Shown piece after piece: positions 25,779 through 34,151 of a DNA stretch of 64,000 nt; within the stretch, counting starts at the first letter, position 1, and each line of letters opens with the position of its first letter. Location of the stretch: contig NC_008380.1 in the NCBI RefSeq assembly GCF_000009265.1, positions 1,307,501 to 1,371,500 of the forward strand, given 5' to 3'. Under the pieces are notes generated by a model. The model saw nothing but the letters and a program-made list of their open reading frames with translations, did not search any database and had not been told where the DNA came from. The position numbers and the translations under genes are program-made. Source of the DNA: Rhizobium johnstonii 3841 (GTDB lineage: Bacteria; Pseudomonadota; Alphaproteobacteria; Rhizobiales; Rhizobiaceae).

Positions 25779-27428
25779 CTATCTGTCGCTGACGGCCGCG
25801 CGCGGATTGATCCACGGCTCCTGGTTCGAGCGTGCCAGCGGCTGTTTGCCGAGGATATGGTCGGCCGCTTTCTCTCCGGTCATGATCGAGGGGCCGTTCA
25901 AGTTGCCATAGGTGACATGCGGGAAGATCGAGCTGTCGGCGACGCGCAAGCCATCGATGCCGATCACCCGTGTTTGTGGATCGACCACCGCCATCGGATC
26001 GTCCTTGGCGCCCATCCGGCAGGTGCCGCAAGGGTGATAGGCGCTTTCCAGATGTTCACGCAGGAAGGCGTCGATCTCTTCGTCGCTTTGCACGCCTTCG
26101 CCCGGCTGGATCTCCGGCCCGCGATAGTCGTGAAAGGCGCTCTGGCCGAAGATTTCGCGGGTGAGCCGCACGCAGTGGCGGAATTTTTCCCAATCCTCGG
26201 CATGGCTCATATAGTTGAAGCGCAGCACCGGATCGGCCTTGGGATCGGCGGAGCGTAAGCTCACGCTGCCGCGCGATTTCGACAGATTATAGCCGACATG
26301 AACCTGGAAGCCGTGGCTTTTCGCCGCCGCCTTGCCGTCATAGCTGATCGCCACCGGCAGGAAATGATACTGGATATCGGGCTGCTTCAGCCCGGGTGCC
26401 GAGCGCAGGAAGGCGCAGGCTTCGAACTGGTTGGAGGCGCCGAGCCCGCCGCGCGAGAGCAGCCACTGGGCGCCCGCCACCCCCTGCCAGAACCACGGCA
26501 GCCAGGAATAGAGCGACACCGGCTTGGTGCTGACCTGCTGGAAATAAAATTCCATATGGTCCTGCAGGTTGGCGCCGACGCCCGGCCGGTCGGCCTTCAC
26601 CGCAATGCCCATGTCCTGCAGATGTTGGCCGGGACCGATACCCGAGAGCATCAGCAGCTTCGGCGAATTGAACGAGGAGGCCGAGACGATCACCTCGCGG
26701 TTCGCCTTCACCACCTCGATCCTGCCGTTGCGTTCGATCTCGACGCCGGTCGCCCGCCCGTCCTCGATCACGATCCTCTGCGCCAGGCCGTAGACGATCT
26801 TGACATTGTCCCGCTTCAGCGCCGGTTTCAGATAGGCGTTGGCGGCAGACCAGCGGCGGCCGCCGAAGATGGTCTGCTCCATCAGCCCGAAGCCTTCCTG
26901 CTTGCTGCCGTTGTAATCTTCCGTCGTCTCGAAGCCGGCCTGTTTGCCGGCCTCGACGAAGGCTTGGAAGAGCGGATTGGTGAAACCGCCGCGCTGGACG
27001 TGCAGCGGCCCGTCGGTGCCGCGCCAGCCTTCTTCGCCGCCATGCGAATGTTCCATCCGCTTGAAATAGGGAAGCACGTCGGCATAGGCCCAGCCGCTGG
27101 CGCCGAGCTCCTCCCAGCGATTGAAATCCTCGGCATGACCGCGCACATAGACCATGCCGTTGATCGACGAGGAGCCGCCGATCACCTTGCCGCGCGGCGC
27201 GGTGATGCGCCGGTTGTTGAGGTTCGCCTCCGGCTCGGACAGATAACCCCAGTTATAGCGCTTCATGCTCATCGGCCAGGCAAGGGCTGCCGGCATCTGG
27301 ATGAACGGCCCAAAATCGCTGCCACCCGCCTCGATGACGATGACGCTGTTCTTGCCGCCTTCCGACAGACGGTAGGCGAGGGCGGAGCCGGCGGAGCCCG
27401 AGCCGATGATGACGAAATCTGCTTGCAT
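25779..27428 (-). CDS. betA: Choline dehydrogenase (GMC family)
   Basis: A 549-residue flavoenzyme that oxidises choline to betaine aldehyde at the membrane. The FAD site is at the start ([21 protein letters not shown], residues 3-23); GMC signatures follow as [14 protein letters not shown] and [16 protein letters not shown]; the active-site His lies in [11 protein letters not shown]. It follows betB in betI-betB-betA, but a RIME repeat of 138 bp occupies the gap between betB and betA. The start at 27428 places the FAD motif correctly; upstream Met codons are possible. Confidence 0.93.
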   Translation of the reverse strand: MQADFVIIGSGSAGSALAYRLSEGGKNSVIVIEAGGSDFGPFIQMPAALAWPMSMKRYNWGYLSEPEANLNNRRITAPRGKVIGGSSSINGMVYVRGHAEDFNRWEELGASGWAYADVLPYFKRMEHSHGGEEGWRGTDGPLHVQRGGFTNPLFQAFVEAGKQAGFETTEDYNGSKQEGFGLMEQTIFGGRRWSAANAYLKPALKRDNVKIVYGLAQRIVIEDGRATGVEIERNGRIEVVKANREVIVSASSFNSPKLLMLSGIGPGQHLQDMGIAVKADRPGVGANLQDHMEFYFQQVSTKPVSLYSWLPWFWQGVAGAQWLLSRGGLGASNQFEACAFLRSAPGLKQPDIQYHFLPVAISYDGKAAAKSHGFQVHVGYNLSKSRGSVSLRSADPKADPVLRFNYMSHAEDWEKFRHCVRLTREIFGQSAFHDYRGPEIQPGEGVQSDEEIDAFLREHLESAYHPCGTCRMGAKDDPMAVVDPQTRVIGIDGLRVADSSIFPHVTYGNLNGPSIMTGEKAADHILGKQPLARSNQEPWINPRAAVSDR

Positions 27429-27483
27429 AGTCTTGTTCCCTCGAGCTGCCATCATCCGGCTGCTTCTTGTTTTCCCAGAGCCT

Positions 27484-27621
27484 GCCCCTCATCCGCCTGC
27501 CGGCACCTTCTCCCCGCTCGCGGGGAGAAGGGGATATGCCGCACCGCCTTCCTTAACCTCGACGCTGCTTTAGGGCACGTCCCCTCTCCCCGCGCGCGGG
27601 GAGAGGGTTAGGGTGAGGGGC
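27484..27621. repeat. RIME-type mosaic repeat, between betB and betA
   Basis: A 138-bp element with terminal inverted repeats GCCCCTCA/TGAGGGGC and internal palindromes CTTCTCCCCGC/GCGGGGAGAAG and CCTCTCCCCGC/GCGGGGAGAGG. Three more full-size copies lie at 37702, 41105 and 59260. As RNA it would form two strong hairpins inside the bet operon transcript. Confidence 0.85.
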
Positions 27622-27647
27622 AAAGGCAAGGGCAGATGTGTTTCAAT

Positions 27648-29111
27648 TCAATAAGGCGCCACCACCGGCCCCATGCCCACATAGACGGTCTTCAGCTCGG
27701 AATAATGCTCCAGCGCGGCCAGCGAATTCTCGCGGCCGAAGCCGGATTGTTTCGAGCCGCCGAAGGGGATTTCCACCGGGCAGAGATTGTAGGTGTTGAT
27801 CCACAGCGTGCCCGCTTCCAGCCGGTCGACGACGCGGTGGGCGCGGGTGAGGTCGGCGGTAAAGACGCCGCCGGAAAGGCCGAATTCGCTGGCATTGGCG
27901 CGCGCGATCACCTCGTCCTCGGCGTCGAAATCGAGCACGCACATCACGGGGCCGAAGATCTCCTCGCGGGCGATGGTCATGTCGTCGGTGACATCGGCAA
28001 AGACTGTCGGCTGCACGTAATAGCCTTCGCCGGAGACATTGTTCGGAATGCCGCCACCGGCGATCAGCGTCGCGCCCTCGGCCTTGCCCTTCTCGATGTA
28101 GGAGATCACCTTTTCGCGCTGCGCCCAGGAGACCATCGGCCCCACCTGCGTCGCCTCGTCCATCGGATCGCCGATCAGCATCGCCTCGGTGCGGACCTTC
28201 AGCCGCTTGAGGAATTCGTCCTTGATCGTCTTCTGCACGAAGACGCGCGTGCCGTTCGAGCAGACCTGGCCGGTCGAATAGAAATTGCCGAGCATCGCGC
28301 CGCCGACCGCCGAATCGAGATCGGCATCGTCGAAGACAACAAGCGGCGACTTGCCGCCGAGCTCCATCGTCACGTGCTTGAGGTTGCCGGCGGCAGCGGC
28401 CGCCACCCTGCGGCCGGTCGGCACCGAGCCGGTCAGCGACACCTTGGCGACGTCGGGATGGTTGACCAGCAGCGGCCCGGTGTCGCGGTCGCCCTGGATC
28501 ACGTTGAAGAGCCCCTTCGGCAGTCCCGCCTCGTGCAGGATCTCGGCGATCTTCAATGCGCCGAGCGGCGTGTTCTCCGACGGCTTGAACACCATGGCAT
28601 TGCCGCAGACAAGCGCCGGCGCAGCTTTCCAGCAGGCGATCTGCTGCGGATAGTTCCAGGCGCCGATACCGACGCAGACGCCGAGCGGCACCCGCTTGGT
28701 ATAGGCGAAATCCTGGCCGAGCGGGATATGCGAACCGTTGAGGCCGGCCGGCGCGATGCCGCCGAAGAATTCGAAGGCATCCGCACCCGAGGTCGGGTCG
28801 GCGACAACAGTCTCCTGGATTGGCTTGCCGGTGTCGAGCGTCTCGAGTTCGGAAAGCACCCGGTTTCTCTCGCGCATGATGTCGGCTGCCCGCTTCAGGA
28901 TGCGGCCGCGCGCCATCGGGCTCATCGCCGCCCATTCCGGCTGGGCGCGCTTGGCGGCTGCGATCGCCCGTTCGACGATCGCGGGCGTTGCGGCATGCAG
29001 CCGGGCGATCACCTCGCCAGTCGCCGGATAGAGGCTCTCGATGACGGTGCCATCGGTATCCTCGACATATTCGCCGTCGATGAAGTGCGAGGCTTTCGGC
29101 TGGGCTTTCAT
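27648..29111 (-). CDS. betB: Betaine aldehyde dehydrogenase
   Basis: A 487-residue aldehyde dehydrogenase that turns betaine aldehyde into the osmoprotectant glycine betaine. The NAD-binding pattern [20 protein letters not shown], the catalytic Glu in [10 protein letters not shown] and the catalytic Cys in [14 protein letters not shown] are all present. The tail ([17 protein letters not shown]) is typical of BetB. Its ATG overlaps the betI stop by 4 bp. Choline sulfatase (betC), found in the Sinorhizobium meliloti operon, is absent from this locus. Confidence 0.95.
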   Translation of the reverse strand: MKAQPKASHFIDGEYVEDTDGTVIESLYPATGEVIARLHAATPAIVERAIAAAKRAQPEWAAMSPMARGRILKRAADIMRERNRVLSELETLDTGKPIQETVVADPTSGADAFEFFGGIAPAGLNGSHIPLGQDFAYTKRVPLGVCVGIGAWNYPQQIACWKAAPALVCGNAMVFKPSENTPLGALKIAEILHEAGLPKGLFNVIQGDRDTGPLLVNHPDVAKVSLTGSVPTGRRVAAAAAGNLKHVTMELGGKSPLVVFDDADLDSAVGGAMLGNFYSTGQVCSNGTRVFVQKTIKDEFLKRLKVRTEAMLIGDPMDEATQVGPMVSWAQREKVISYIEKGKAEGATLIAGGGIPNNVSGEGYYVQPTVFADVTDDMTIAREEIFGPVMCVLDFDAEDEVIARANASEFGLSGGVFTADLTRAHRVVDRLEAGTLWINTYNLCPVEIPFGGSKQSGFGRENSLAALEHYSELKTVYVGMGPVVAPY

Positions 29112-29758
29112 GTCATTTGTCCCTTGGGTGGTTCGATGTGGTCGTTCCTTCTCCCTCCGGGAGAGGGGGTGGCGGTGGCGGTGGCCAAAAGCGCATTCAG
29201 ATAATCTTCCGTCAGCGCGATCGAGGCTTCAATGCCGATCGGCGCCGATTTCAGACTTTGCCTGATATAGAGCCCGTCGATCATCGCCGCAGCGCCCTCG
29301 GCGATGCGTTCTGCGGCGTCAGCGGGCAACAGCACTTTCAGATCGGCCAGCAGATTGGAGCGCAGCCGCCGGGCATAGATCACCAGGAATCGGCGGGTCT
29401 CTTCCGAACGCTGCGCTTCGGCGTAAAAGGCAAGCCAGGCGGCAATTGTGCCCGGCGCGAACTGGTCGGCATGGAAGCTGACGCGGATGATGGCCGAAAG
29501 CCGGGCACGCGGCGTCCTGGCGGCCTTGAGCGCCGCCGCCGTATCGCTGCGCAATTGTCGGAGAAGCGAGCGGATCGTTTCGATCAGCAATTGCTCCTTG
29601 CTGCCGAAATAATGATGCGCCAGGGCAGGCGACACGCCGGCCTGCCGGGCGATGTCGGACATGGTGACGGTTAGCGAGCCGTGATCGCCGATCACCCGCA
29701 GCGCCGCATCGACAAGCGCTTTGCGGCGCACCCGCTCCATTCCGACCTTCGGCAACAA
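29108..29758 (-). CDS. betI: Transcriptional repressor BetI (TetR family)
   Basis: A 216-residue TetR-type repressor of choline catabolism. The helix-turn-helix is [23 protein letters not shown] (about residues 30-52), and the ligand domain ends with the BetI-like [17 protein letters not shown] and EDYLNALL. The expected end is near residue 193; the last 23 residues ([18 protein letters not shown] onward) come from a repeat-like palindrome at 29148-29169 and are unusual. The operator at 29791-29810 lies 33 bases upstream. The gene overlaps betB by 4 bp. Confidence 0.93.
   Translation of the reverse strand: MLPKVGMERVRRKALVDAALRVIGDHGSLTVTMSDIARQAGVSPALAHHYFGSKEQLLIETIRSLLRQLRSDTAAALKAARTPRARLSAIIRVSFHADQFAPGTIAAWLAFYAEAQRSEETRRFLVIYARRLRSNLLADLKVLLPADAAERIAEGAAAMIDGLYIRQSLKSAPIGIEASIALTEDYLNALLATATATPSPGGRRNDHIEPPKGQMT
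29148..29169. repeat. RIME-like palindrome inside the 3' end of betI
   Basis: CCTTCTCCC and GGGAGAGGG arms around TCC match the core palindrome of the RIME elements. It lies in the coding frame of the BetI C-terminus and replaces the usual ending of the protein. Confidence 0.55.
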
Positions 29759-29790
29759 ACCACTCCTTTGAAATCAGCAGCAGGTTATTT

Positions 29791-29810
29791 TTGATTGACT
29801 GATCAATCAA
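29791..29810. promoter_or_regulatory. BetI operator
   Basis: TTGATTGACTGATCAATCAA is an inverted repeat of TTGATTG/CAATCAA half-sites, very close to the BetI box of enterobacteria and rhizobia. It lies just upstream of betI and about 90 bases before the divergent HdeD-like gene. Repression released by choline is expected from the family. Confidence 0.8.
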
Positions 29811-29898
29811 TAAAAATCTTTCCGTTAATTTGATTCAGCGCACATCTTTCCCTGCGAGATTGCTGCAACATATTTGCAACCCTATCAGGAGGTGCGTT

Positions 29899-30447
29899 AT
29901 GACCAGTATCTTCAATGGAATGCCCACATCCTCTCTCCAATCGAAATGGATCTGGTTCGTCGGCCTCGGCGTGTTGCTGCTCATCTGCGGTCTGATCGCG
30001 CTCAGCAATCTGATGGTCGCCACCGTCGTCTCGGTCTTTTATGTCGGCATGCTCATGCTGGCCGGCGGGGTAATCTATCTCATCCACGCCTTCCAGGTGC
30101 GCGGCTGGGATCAGGTCCTCTTCTGGGCGCTGAGCGGCGTGCTTTACGTGCTTGCCGGCATTTGCACCTTCATCAATCCCATCCTCACGTCGGCGGCCCT
30201 GACGCTCTTTCTTGCTGTCGCCCTCGTCATCGCCGGCGTCTTCCGTATCTGGGTCGGGGTGCGCATGAAGCCAGTCAAGGGCTGGGGCTGGATCGTCGCA
30301 AGCGGTATCATCACCGCACTCGCCGGCTTTGTCATCGCGCTCGGCTGGCCCGTGAACAGCCTCTGGATCCTCGGCCTGTTCCTGGCCGCCGATCTTATCG
30401 TCCAAGGCTCGACGATGATCGCCTTCGGCTTTGGCATCCGCAGTTGA
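29899..30447 (+). CDS. HdeD family membrane protein
   Basis: A 182-residue protein with six hydrophobic segments, beginning WIWFVGLGVLLLICGLIALS and repeating twice more in pairs, the layout of HdeD (acid-resistance membrane protein). Family segments include GGVIYLIHAF and VLYVLAGICTF. The start at 29899 follows AGGAGGTG; a longer in-frame start upstream lacks a site. HdeD is stress induced in enteric bacteria; the exact role in rhizobia is not known. It shares the intergenic region, and so perhaps the BetI operator, with betI. Confidence 0.85.
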   Translation: MTSIFNGMPTSSLQSKWIWFVGLGVLLLICGLIALSNLMVATVVSVFYVGMLMLAGGVIYLIHAFQVRGWDQVLFWALSGVLYVLAGICTFINPILTSAALTLFLAVALVIAGVFRIWVGVRMKPVKGWGWIVASGIITALAGFVIALGWPVNSLWILGLFLAADLIVQGSTMIAFGFGIRS

Positions 30448-30463
30448 GATTGTGGAGAGCGGT

Positions 30464-30503
30464 CGTTCTTTTTTGACAAGACCCGTTCTTTTTTGACAAG
30501 ACT
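30464..30503 (+). repeat. 20-bp tandem duplication carrying a -35 element
   Basis: Two 20-base units, CGTTCTTTTTTGACAAGACC and CGTTCTTTTTTGACAAGACT, follow each other directly with one difference. Each contains TTGACA. The second copy pairs with TAGACT (30516-30521) at a 17-bp spacing and makes a good sigma-70 promoter for the antitoxin gene at 30666. Confidence 0.7.
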
Positions 30504-30521
30504 AGGACAGGGGATTAGACT
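30493..30521 (+). promoter_or_regulatory. Sigma-70 type promoter ahead of parD-like gene
   Basis: -35 TTGACA (30493-30498), 17-base spacer, -10 TAGACT (30516-30521). Transcription would start near 30528 and give a leader of about 135 bases. Predicted by eye only. Confidence 0.5.
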
Positions 30522-30665
30522 TAAGGGATTATAGGCCGGTTCCGCGCAAGCGAACGGTCTGAGTGCGAATGCACCAAGGCACCGGCGCGATTGCCGAGAA
30601 TGCTGAAAATGGTCATGCGTCCCCCAGAGGCAGGTTTCTGCCTGATCAGAAAAGGGAGGAAGTTC

Positions 30666-30908
30666 ATGCCGATGGTCACCGTTTCCATCTCTCCGCAACA
30701 GGCAGCGGGCATCCGCGCCGCCGTCGACAATGGCGGTTATGCCTCGAGCAGCGAGGTCGTCCGCGAGGCGCTCCGCCTGTGGGATAGCACCCGCAAGCTC
30801 AATGAGTTCCGGGACGATGTTCTCGACGACGAGGGCGTTCCGTCAGGCGGCAGATGCGTCGCCGACATGTTCGCCGATCATGAGGCGGAGCGCCGTCGCT
30901 CCGCCTGA
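30666..30908 (+). CDS. ParD-like antitoxin without a toxin partner
   Basis: An 80-residue ribbon-helix-helix protein: VTVSISPQQAAGIRAAVDNG, then YASSSEVVREALRLWDS, the classic ParD pattern. The C-terminal half (about 45-80) should bind the toxin. The start at 30666 is chosen for its GGGAGGAAG site. ParD genes are normally followed by parE, often overlapping; here the next 110 bp contain no open frame of that type. It may be an orphan antitoxin or act on a distant ParE. Confidence 0.78.
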   Translation: MPMVTVSISPQQAAGIRAAVDNGGYASSSEVVREALRLWDSTRKLNEFRDDVLDDEGVPSGGRCVADMFADHEAERRRSA

Positions 30909-31066
30909 ACAAGCGTTTGATTGCATTGGAAAAATTGAATAAACGCGGAGCGCGTGCAAGACCCTTGCGCGTTTCATAAAACTTTCACATTGGCGAAAGA
31001 GTTCATTGACCCTTCTGCGGCATGTTCCGGACGAAAAAGAACAAGTCACAGTGGAGATCAGCCCCA

Positions 31067-32899
31067 ATGAAGACCGGCCGCGTGAAGACTGGGGTGTCCT
31101 TGGCTGCCACCGTCGCGCCGGATGTCCTGCGCCGCTACGCCAGTGATCAGATCGTAACCCTTGCCAAGCTCGTGGTCGAGAATGCCTTCCAGCCGATCGT
31201 CGAGGCGGGCACCGGCACGGTCTTCGGCTACGAATCCCTGATGCGCGGCCAGGATCGCATCGGCTACGAGACGCCGGTCGACATCCTCGACGAGGCTCAC
31301 CAGGCCGGTCAGCTGCTGCAGCTCGAACAGATGGTCGCCAGCCGCGCTCTCGCCAAATTTTCGACGCTGTCGAATTTCTCCAACTCGACGCTGTTCCTCA
31401 ATCTCGATGTCCGGCTCATCCCGCATGGCGAACACCTGGTCGAGAGCCTGCTGCAGCATCTGCGCAAGGCGAATATTCCGCCGTCTTCCGTCTGCTTCGA
31501 ATTCTCCGAGCGTTTCGACAATACCAGCGTGCCGGAATTTTCCGGCCTCGTTTCCAGGCTGCGCAAGGCCGGTTTCAAGCTGGCGATCGACGATTTCGGC
31601 GTCGGTCACGGCGAGATGAAGCTGCTCTGCGATTATGCCGTCGATTATCTCAAGATCGACCGGCATTTCGTCGCCGAGATCGACCGCAGCCCGCGCAAGC
31701 GCCATCTGTTGAAAAGCATCGTCAACATTGCCCACGTGCTCGGCACGCGCGTCATCGCAGAAGGCATCGAGACCGAGGCCGAATTCATCGCCTGCCGCGA
31801 ATATGGTGTCGACCTCGTCCAGGGCTGGTACATCTCCCGCCCGACGACGCATATATCGGAGCTGGCGCCGTCGTTCCCGCATCTGCAGGAACTCGGCAAG
31901 AGCAAGCGGGGCAGCCAGTCGCTCGACGAAATCCTCATCCGCAAGCAGATCGAGCTGCTGCCGACGGTCTACGAGAATGACAGCATCGACAGCGTCTTCG
32001 AACTCTTCCGCCGCAATCCACGCCAGGCCTTCTTTCCCGTCCTCAACGCCAATGACGAGCCGCGCGGCATCATCCACGAGCATCACCTCAAGGAATATAT
32101 CTACCAGCCCTTCGGCCGCGATCTCTTGAAGAACAAGATGTACGAGCGCAGCATCTCGCACTTCGTCGAGATGGCGCCGATCGTCGGCCTCGACAGCGAC
32201 GCCGAGCATCTGATGGCGATCTTCGCCAATATGGAAGGCAGCAACTGCCTGATCCTGACCGACAATATGCGTTATGCCGGCGTCGTCTCGGCCGCCTCGC
32301 TGATCAAGGTCATCAACGAGAAACAGCTGAAGACCGCGCAGGACCAGAACCCGCTGACCGGCCTGCCGGGCAATCGCGCCATCCGCGATTTCATGCGTCA
32401 GTCCGGCCGTGACGGCGATGAGCTCCGCCACTTCTGCTATTGCGACTTCGACAATTTCAAGCCGTTCAACGATGCCTATGGCTTCCATCTCGGCGACCAT
32501 GCGATCTCGCTGTTTGCCGCGCTGATGCGCCGCTATTTCTTCGCCGAGCGCCATTTCCTCGGCCATGTCGGCGGCGACGATTTCTTCATCGGCATCGTCG
32601 GCTGGACCAAGGAGGAACTGACGGAGATCCTCGACCGGCTGATCAGCGATTTCCACGACGACGTGCGGGATTTCTATTCCGACGAGGATCGCGCCGCCGG
32701 CCGCATCCTCGGTCACGACCGCACCGGCGCCGAAGCTTTGTTCCCGCTGATGCGCTGCTCGATCGGCGTCATCGAACTGCCGGAAGGCCTCGTCATCGAC
32801 GATATCAACCGCGTCAGCGCCGAAATCGCCATCATCAAGTCGGCCGCCAAGGACAGCGAGGAGGGCCTCGTCTTCCACCTGCTGGGCGAGGCGAATTGA
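31067..32899 (+). CDS. EAL-CBS-GGDEF second-messenger protein
   Basis: A 610-residue c-di-GMP turnover protein. An EAL phosphodiesterase domain comes first (about residues 35-270) with YESLMRG in place of the EAL motif, LAIDDFGVGHGEM and VIAEGIETEAEF; a CBS-like segment (about 295-410, VFELFRRNPRQAFFPVLN); and a C-terminal GGDEF domain (about 430-600) with PLTGLPGNRAI and the active-type motif VGGDDFF. Domain order is the reverse of the usual GGDEF-EAL. I chose the ATG at 31067 for its GGAG site; an ATG at 31022 has none. No membrane segments, so it is cytoplasmic. Single gene. Confidence 0.9.
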   Translation: MKTGRVKTGVSLAATVAPDVLRRYASDQIVTLAKLVVENAFQPIVEAGTGTVFGYESLMRGQDRIGYETPVDILDEAHQAGQLLQLEQMVASRALAKFSTLSNFSNSTLFLNLDVRLIPHGEHLVESLLQHLRKANIPPSSVCFEFSERFDNTSVPEFSGLVSRLRKAGFKLAIDDFGVGHGEMKLLCDYAVDYLKIDRHFVAEIDRSPRKRHLLKSIVNIAHVLGTRVIAEGIETEAEFIACREYGVDLVQGWYISRPTTHISELAPSFPHLQELGKSKRGSQSLDEILIRKQIELLPTVYENDSIDSVFELFRRNPRQAFFPVLNANDEPRGIIHEHHLKEYIYQPFGRDLLKNKMYERSISHFVEMAPIVGLDSDAEHLMAIFANMEGSNCLILTDNMRYAGVVSAASLIKVINEKQLKTAQDQNPLTGLPGNRAIRDFMRQSGRDGDELRHFCYCDFDNFKPFNDAYGFHLGDHAISLFAALMRRYFFAERHFLGHVGGDDFFIGIVGWTKEELTEILDRLISDFHDDVRDFYSDEDRAAGRILGHDRTGAEALFPLMRCSIGVIELPEGLVIDDINRVSAEIAIIKSAAKDSEEGLVFHLLGEAN

Positions 32900-32979
32900 C
32901 GCCTCTGCCACATCAAGCCTTCCCAAGCCTGCGGGGCTGATTTATTTCCATTTGCATCGGATTAGGGAGGAACCGGGTC

Positions 32980-33978
32980 ATGCCATTGCCTCAGGATATG
33001 CGTTTCGTCGATCTGCCGTCCTTCGGTGGCCCGGAGGTGATGACGATCGGCAGGCGCCCGCTTCCTGTGCCTCAAGACGGTCAGGTCCTGGTGCGCGCCG
33101 AGGCGATTGGTGTCAACCGCCCCGATATTGCTCAACGCCAGGGCAGCTATCCCGCGCCCAAGGATGCGAGCCCGATTCTCGGCCTGGAATTGTCGGGCAA
33201 AATCGTTGCCGTCGGTCCCGGCGTCCGCGGCCATGCCGTCGGCGACAAAGTCTGCGGGCTCGCCAATGGCGGCGCCTATGCCGAATATTGCCTGTTGCCG
33301 GCAGGCCAGATCCTGCCCATTCCCAAAGCCTATGACGCGGTGAAGGCGGCAGCTTTGCCTGAGACCTTCTTCACCGTCTGGGCCAACCTCTTCCAGATGG
33401 CCGGGTTGACGGAAGGCGAAACCGTGCTGATCCATGGCGGTTCCAGCGGCATCGGCACCACGGCAATCCAACTCGCCCGCGCCTTCGGCGCCGAGGTCTA
33501 CGCGACGGCGGGCTCGAAGGAGAAATGCGAAGCCTGCGAAAAGCTTGGCGCCAAACGCGCGATCAACTACCGGACCGAGGATTTCGCCGAGGTGATCAAG
33601 GCCGAGACCGGCCACGGCGTCGATATCATCCTCGACATGATCGGTGCCGCCTATTTCGAGCGCAACATCGCCTCGCTGGCCAAGGACGGCTGCCTGTCGA
33701 TCATCGCCTTCCTCGGTGGCGCCGTCGCCGAAAAGGTCAATCTCTCGCCGATCATGGTCAAGCGCCTGACGGTCACCGGCTCCACCATGCGGCCGCGCAC
33801 GGCGGAAGAAAAACGCGCCATCCGCGACGACCTGCTCTCGGAGGTTTGGCCGCTGCTCGCAGCCGGCACCGTCGCCCCCGTCATCCACAAGGTCTTTGCC
33901 TTCGAAGAGGTCGTCGAAGCCCATCGGCTGCTGGAAGAGGGCAGCCATGTCGGCAAGGTCATGCTGCGCGTCGGCTAG
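32980..33978 (+). CDS. NAD(P)H quinone oxidoreductase (PIG3-like)
   Basis: A 332-residue medium-chain reductase of the TP53I3/PIG3 type: [37 protein letters not shown], then the cofactor loop [19 protein letters not shown] and the ADP-binding [17 protein letters not shown]. No zinc ligands. It reduces quinones with NADPH. It follows the EAL-GGDEF gene by 80 bp and is followed by a duplicated 80-bp repeat. A second member of this enzyme class lies at 15152. Confidence 0.92.
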   Translation: MPLPQDMRFVDLPSFGGPEVMTIGRRPLPVPQDGQVLVRAEAIGVNRPDIAQRQGSYPAPKDASPILGLELSGKIVAVGPGVRGHAVGDKVCGLANGGAYAEYCLLPAGQILPIPKAYDAVKAAALPETFFTVWANLFQMAGLTEGETVLIHGGSSGIGTTAIQLARAFGAEVYATAGSKEKCEACEKLGAKRAINYRTEDFAEVIKAETGHGVDIILDMIGAAYFERNIASLAKDGCLSIIAFLGGAVAEKVNLSPIMVKRLTVTGSTMRPRTAEEKRAIRDDLLSEVWPLLAAGTVAPVIHKVFAFEEVVEAHRLLEEGSHVGKVMLRVG

Positions 33979-34138
33979 AGCAATTCCAGCAAAAGTGTGC
34001 AGCGGTTTTGCCAGGCAAAGCGCGAAGCGCTTTTGCCGGGAATTGCGAAGAAACAAAGAGCAATTCCAGCAAAAGTGTGCAGCGGTTTTGCCAGGCAAAG
34101 CGCGAAGCGCTTTTGCCGGGAATTGCGCCAAAACAAAG
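33979..34138. repeat. Two tandem 80-bp copies of a GCAATTCC-type palindrome
   Basis: Copy 1 (33979-34058) and copy 2 (34059-34138) differ at three adjacent positions. Each has the palindromic ends GCAATTCC and GGAATTGC and an inner GGCAAAGCGC/GCGCTTTTGCC stem. Related single copies lie at 11141 and 59148. The pair fills the gap between convergent genes at 33978 and 34152. Confidence 0.85.
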
Positions 34139-34151
34139 AGATAGGGCGCTC

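Noticed and set aside
26298..29204. Two long plus-strand frames (26298-27611 and 27636-29204)
   Set aside because: They are antisense to betA and betB, whose active-site motifs are complete.
31058..32926. 622-codon open frame on the minus strand
   Set aside because: It is a mirror frame of the EAL-GGDEF gene; the plus strand has clear catalytic motifs.
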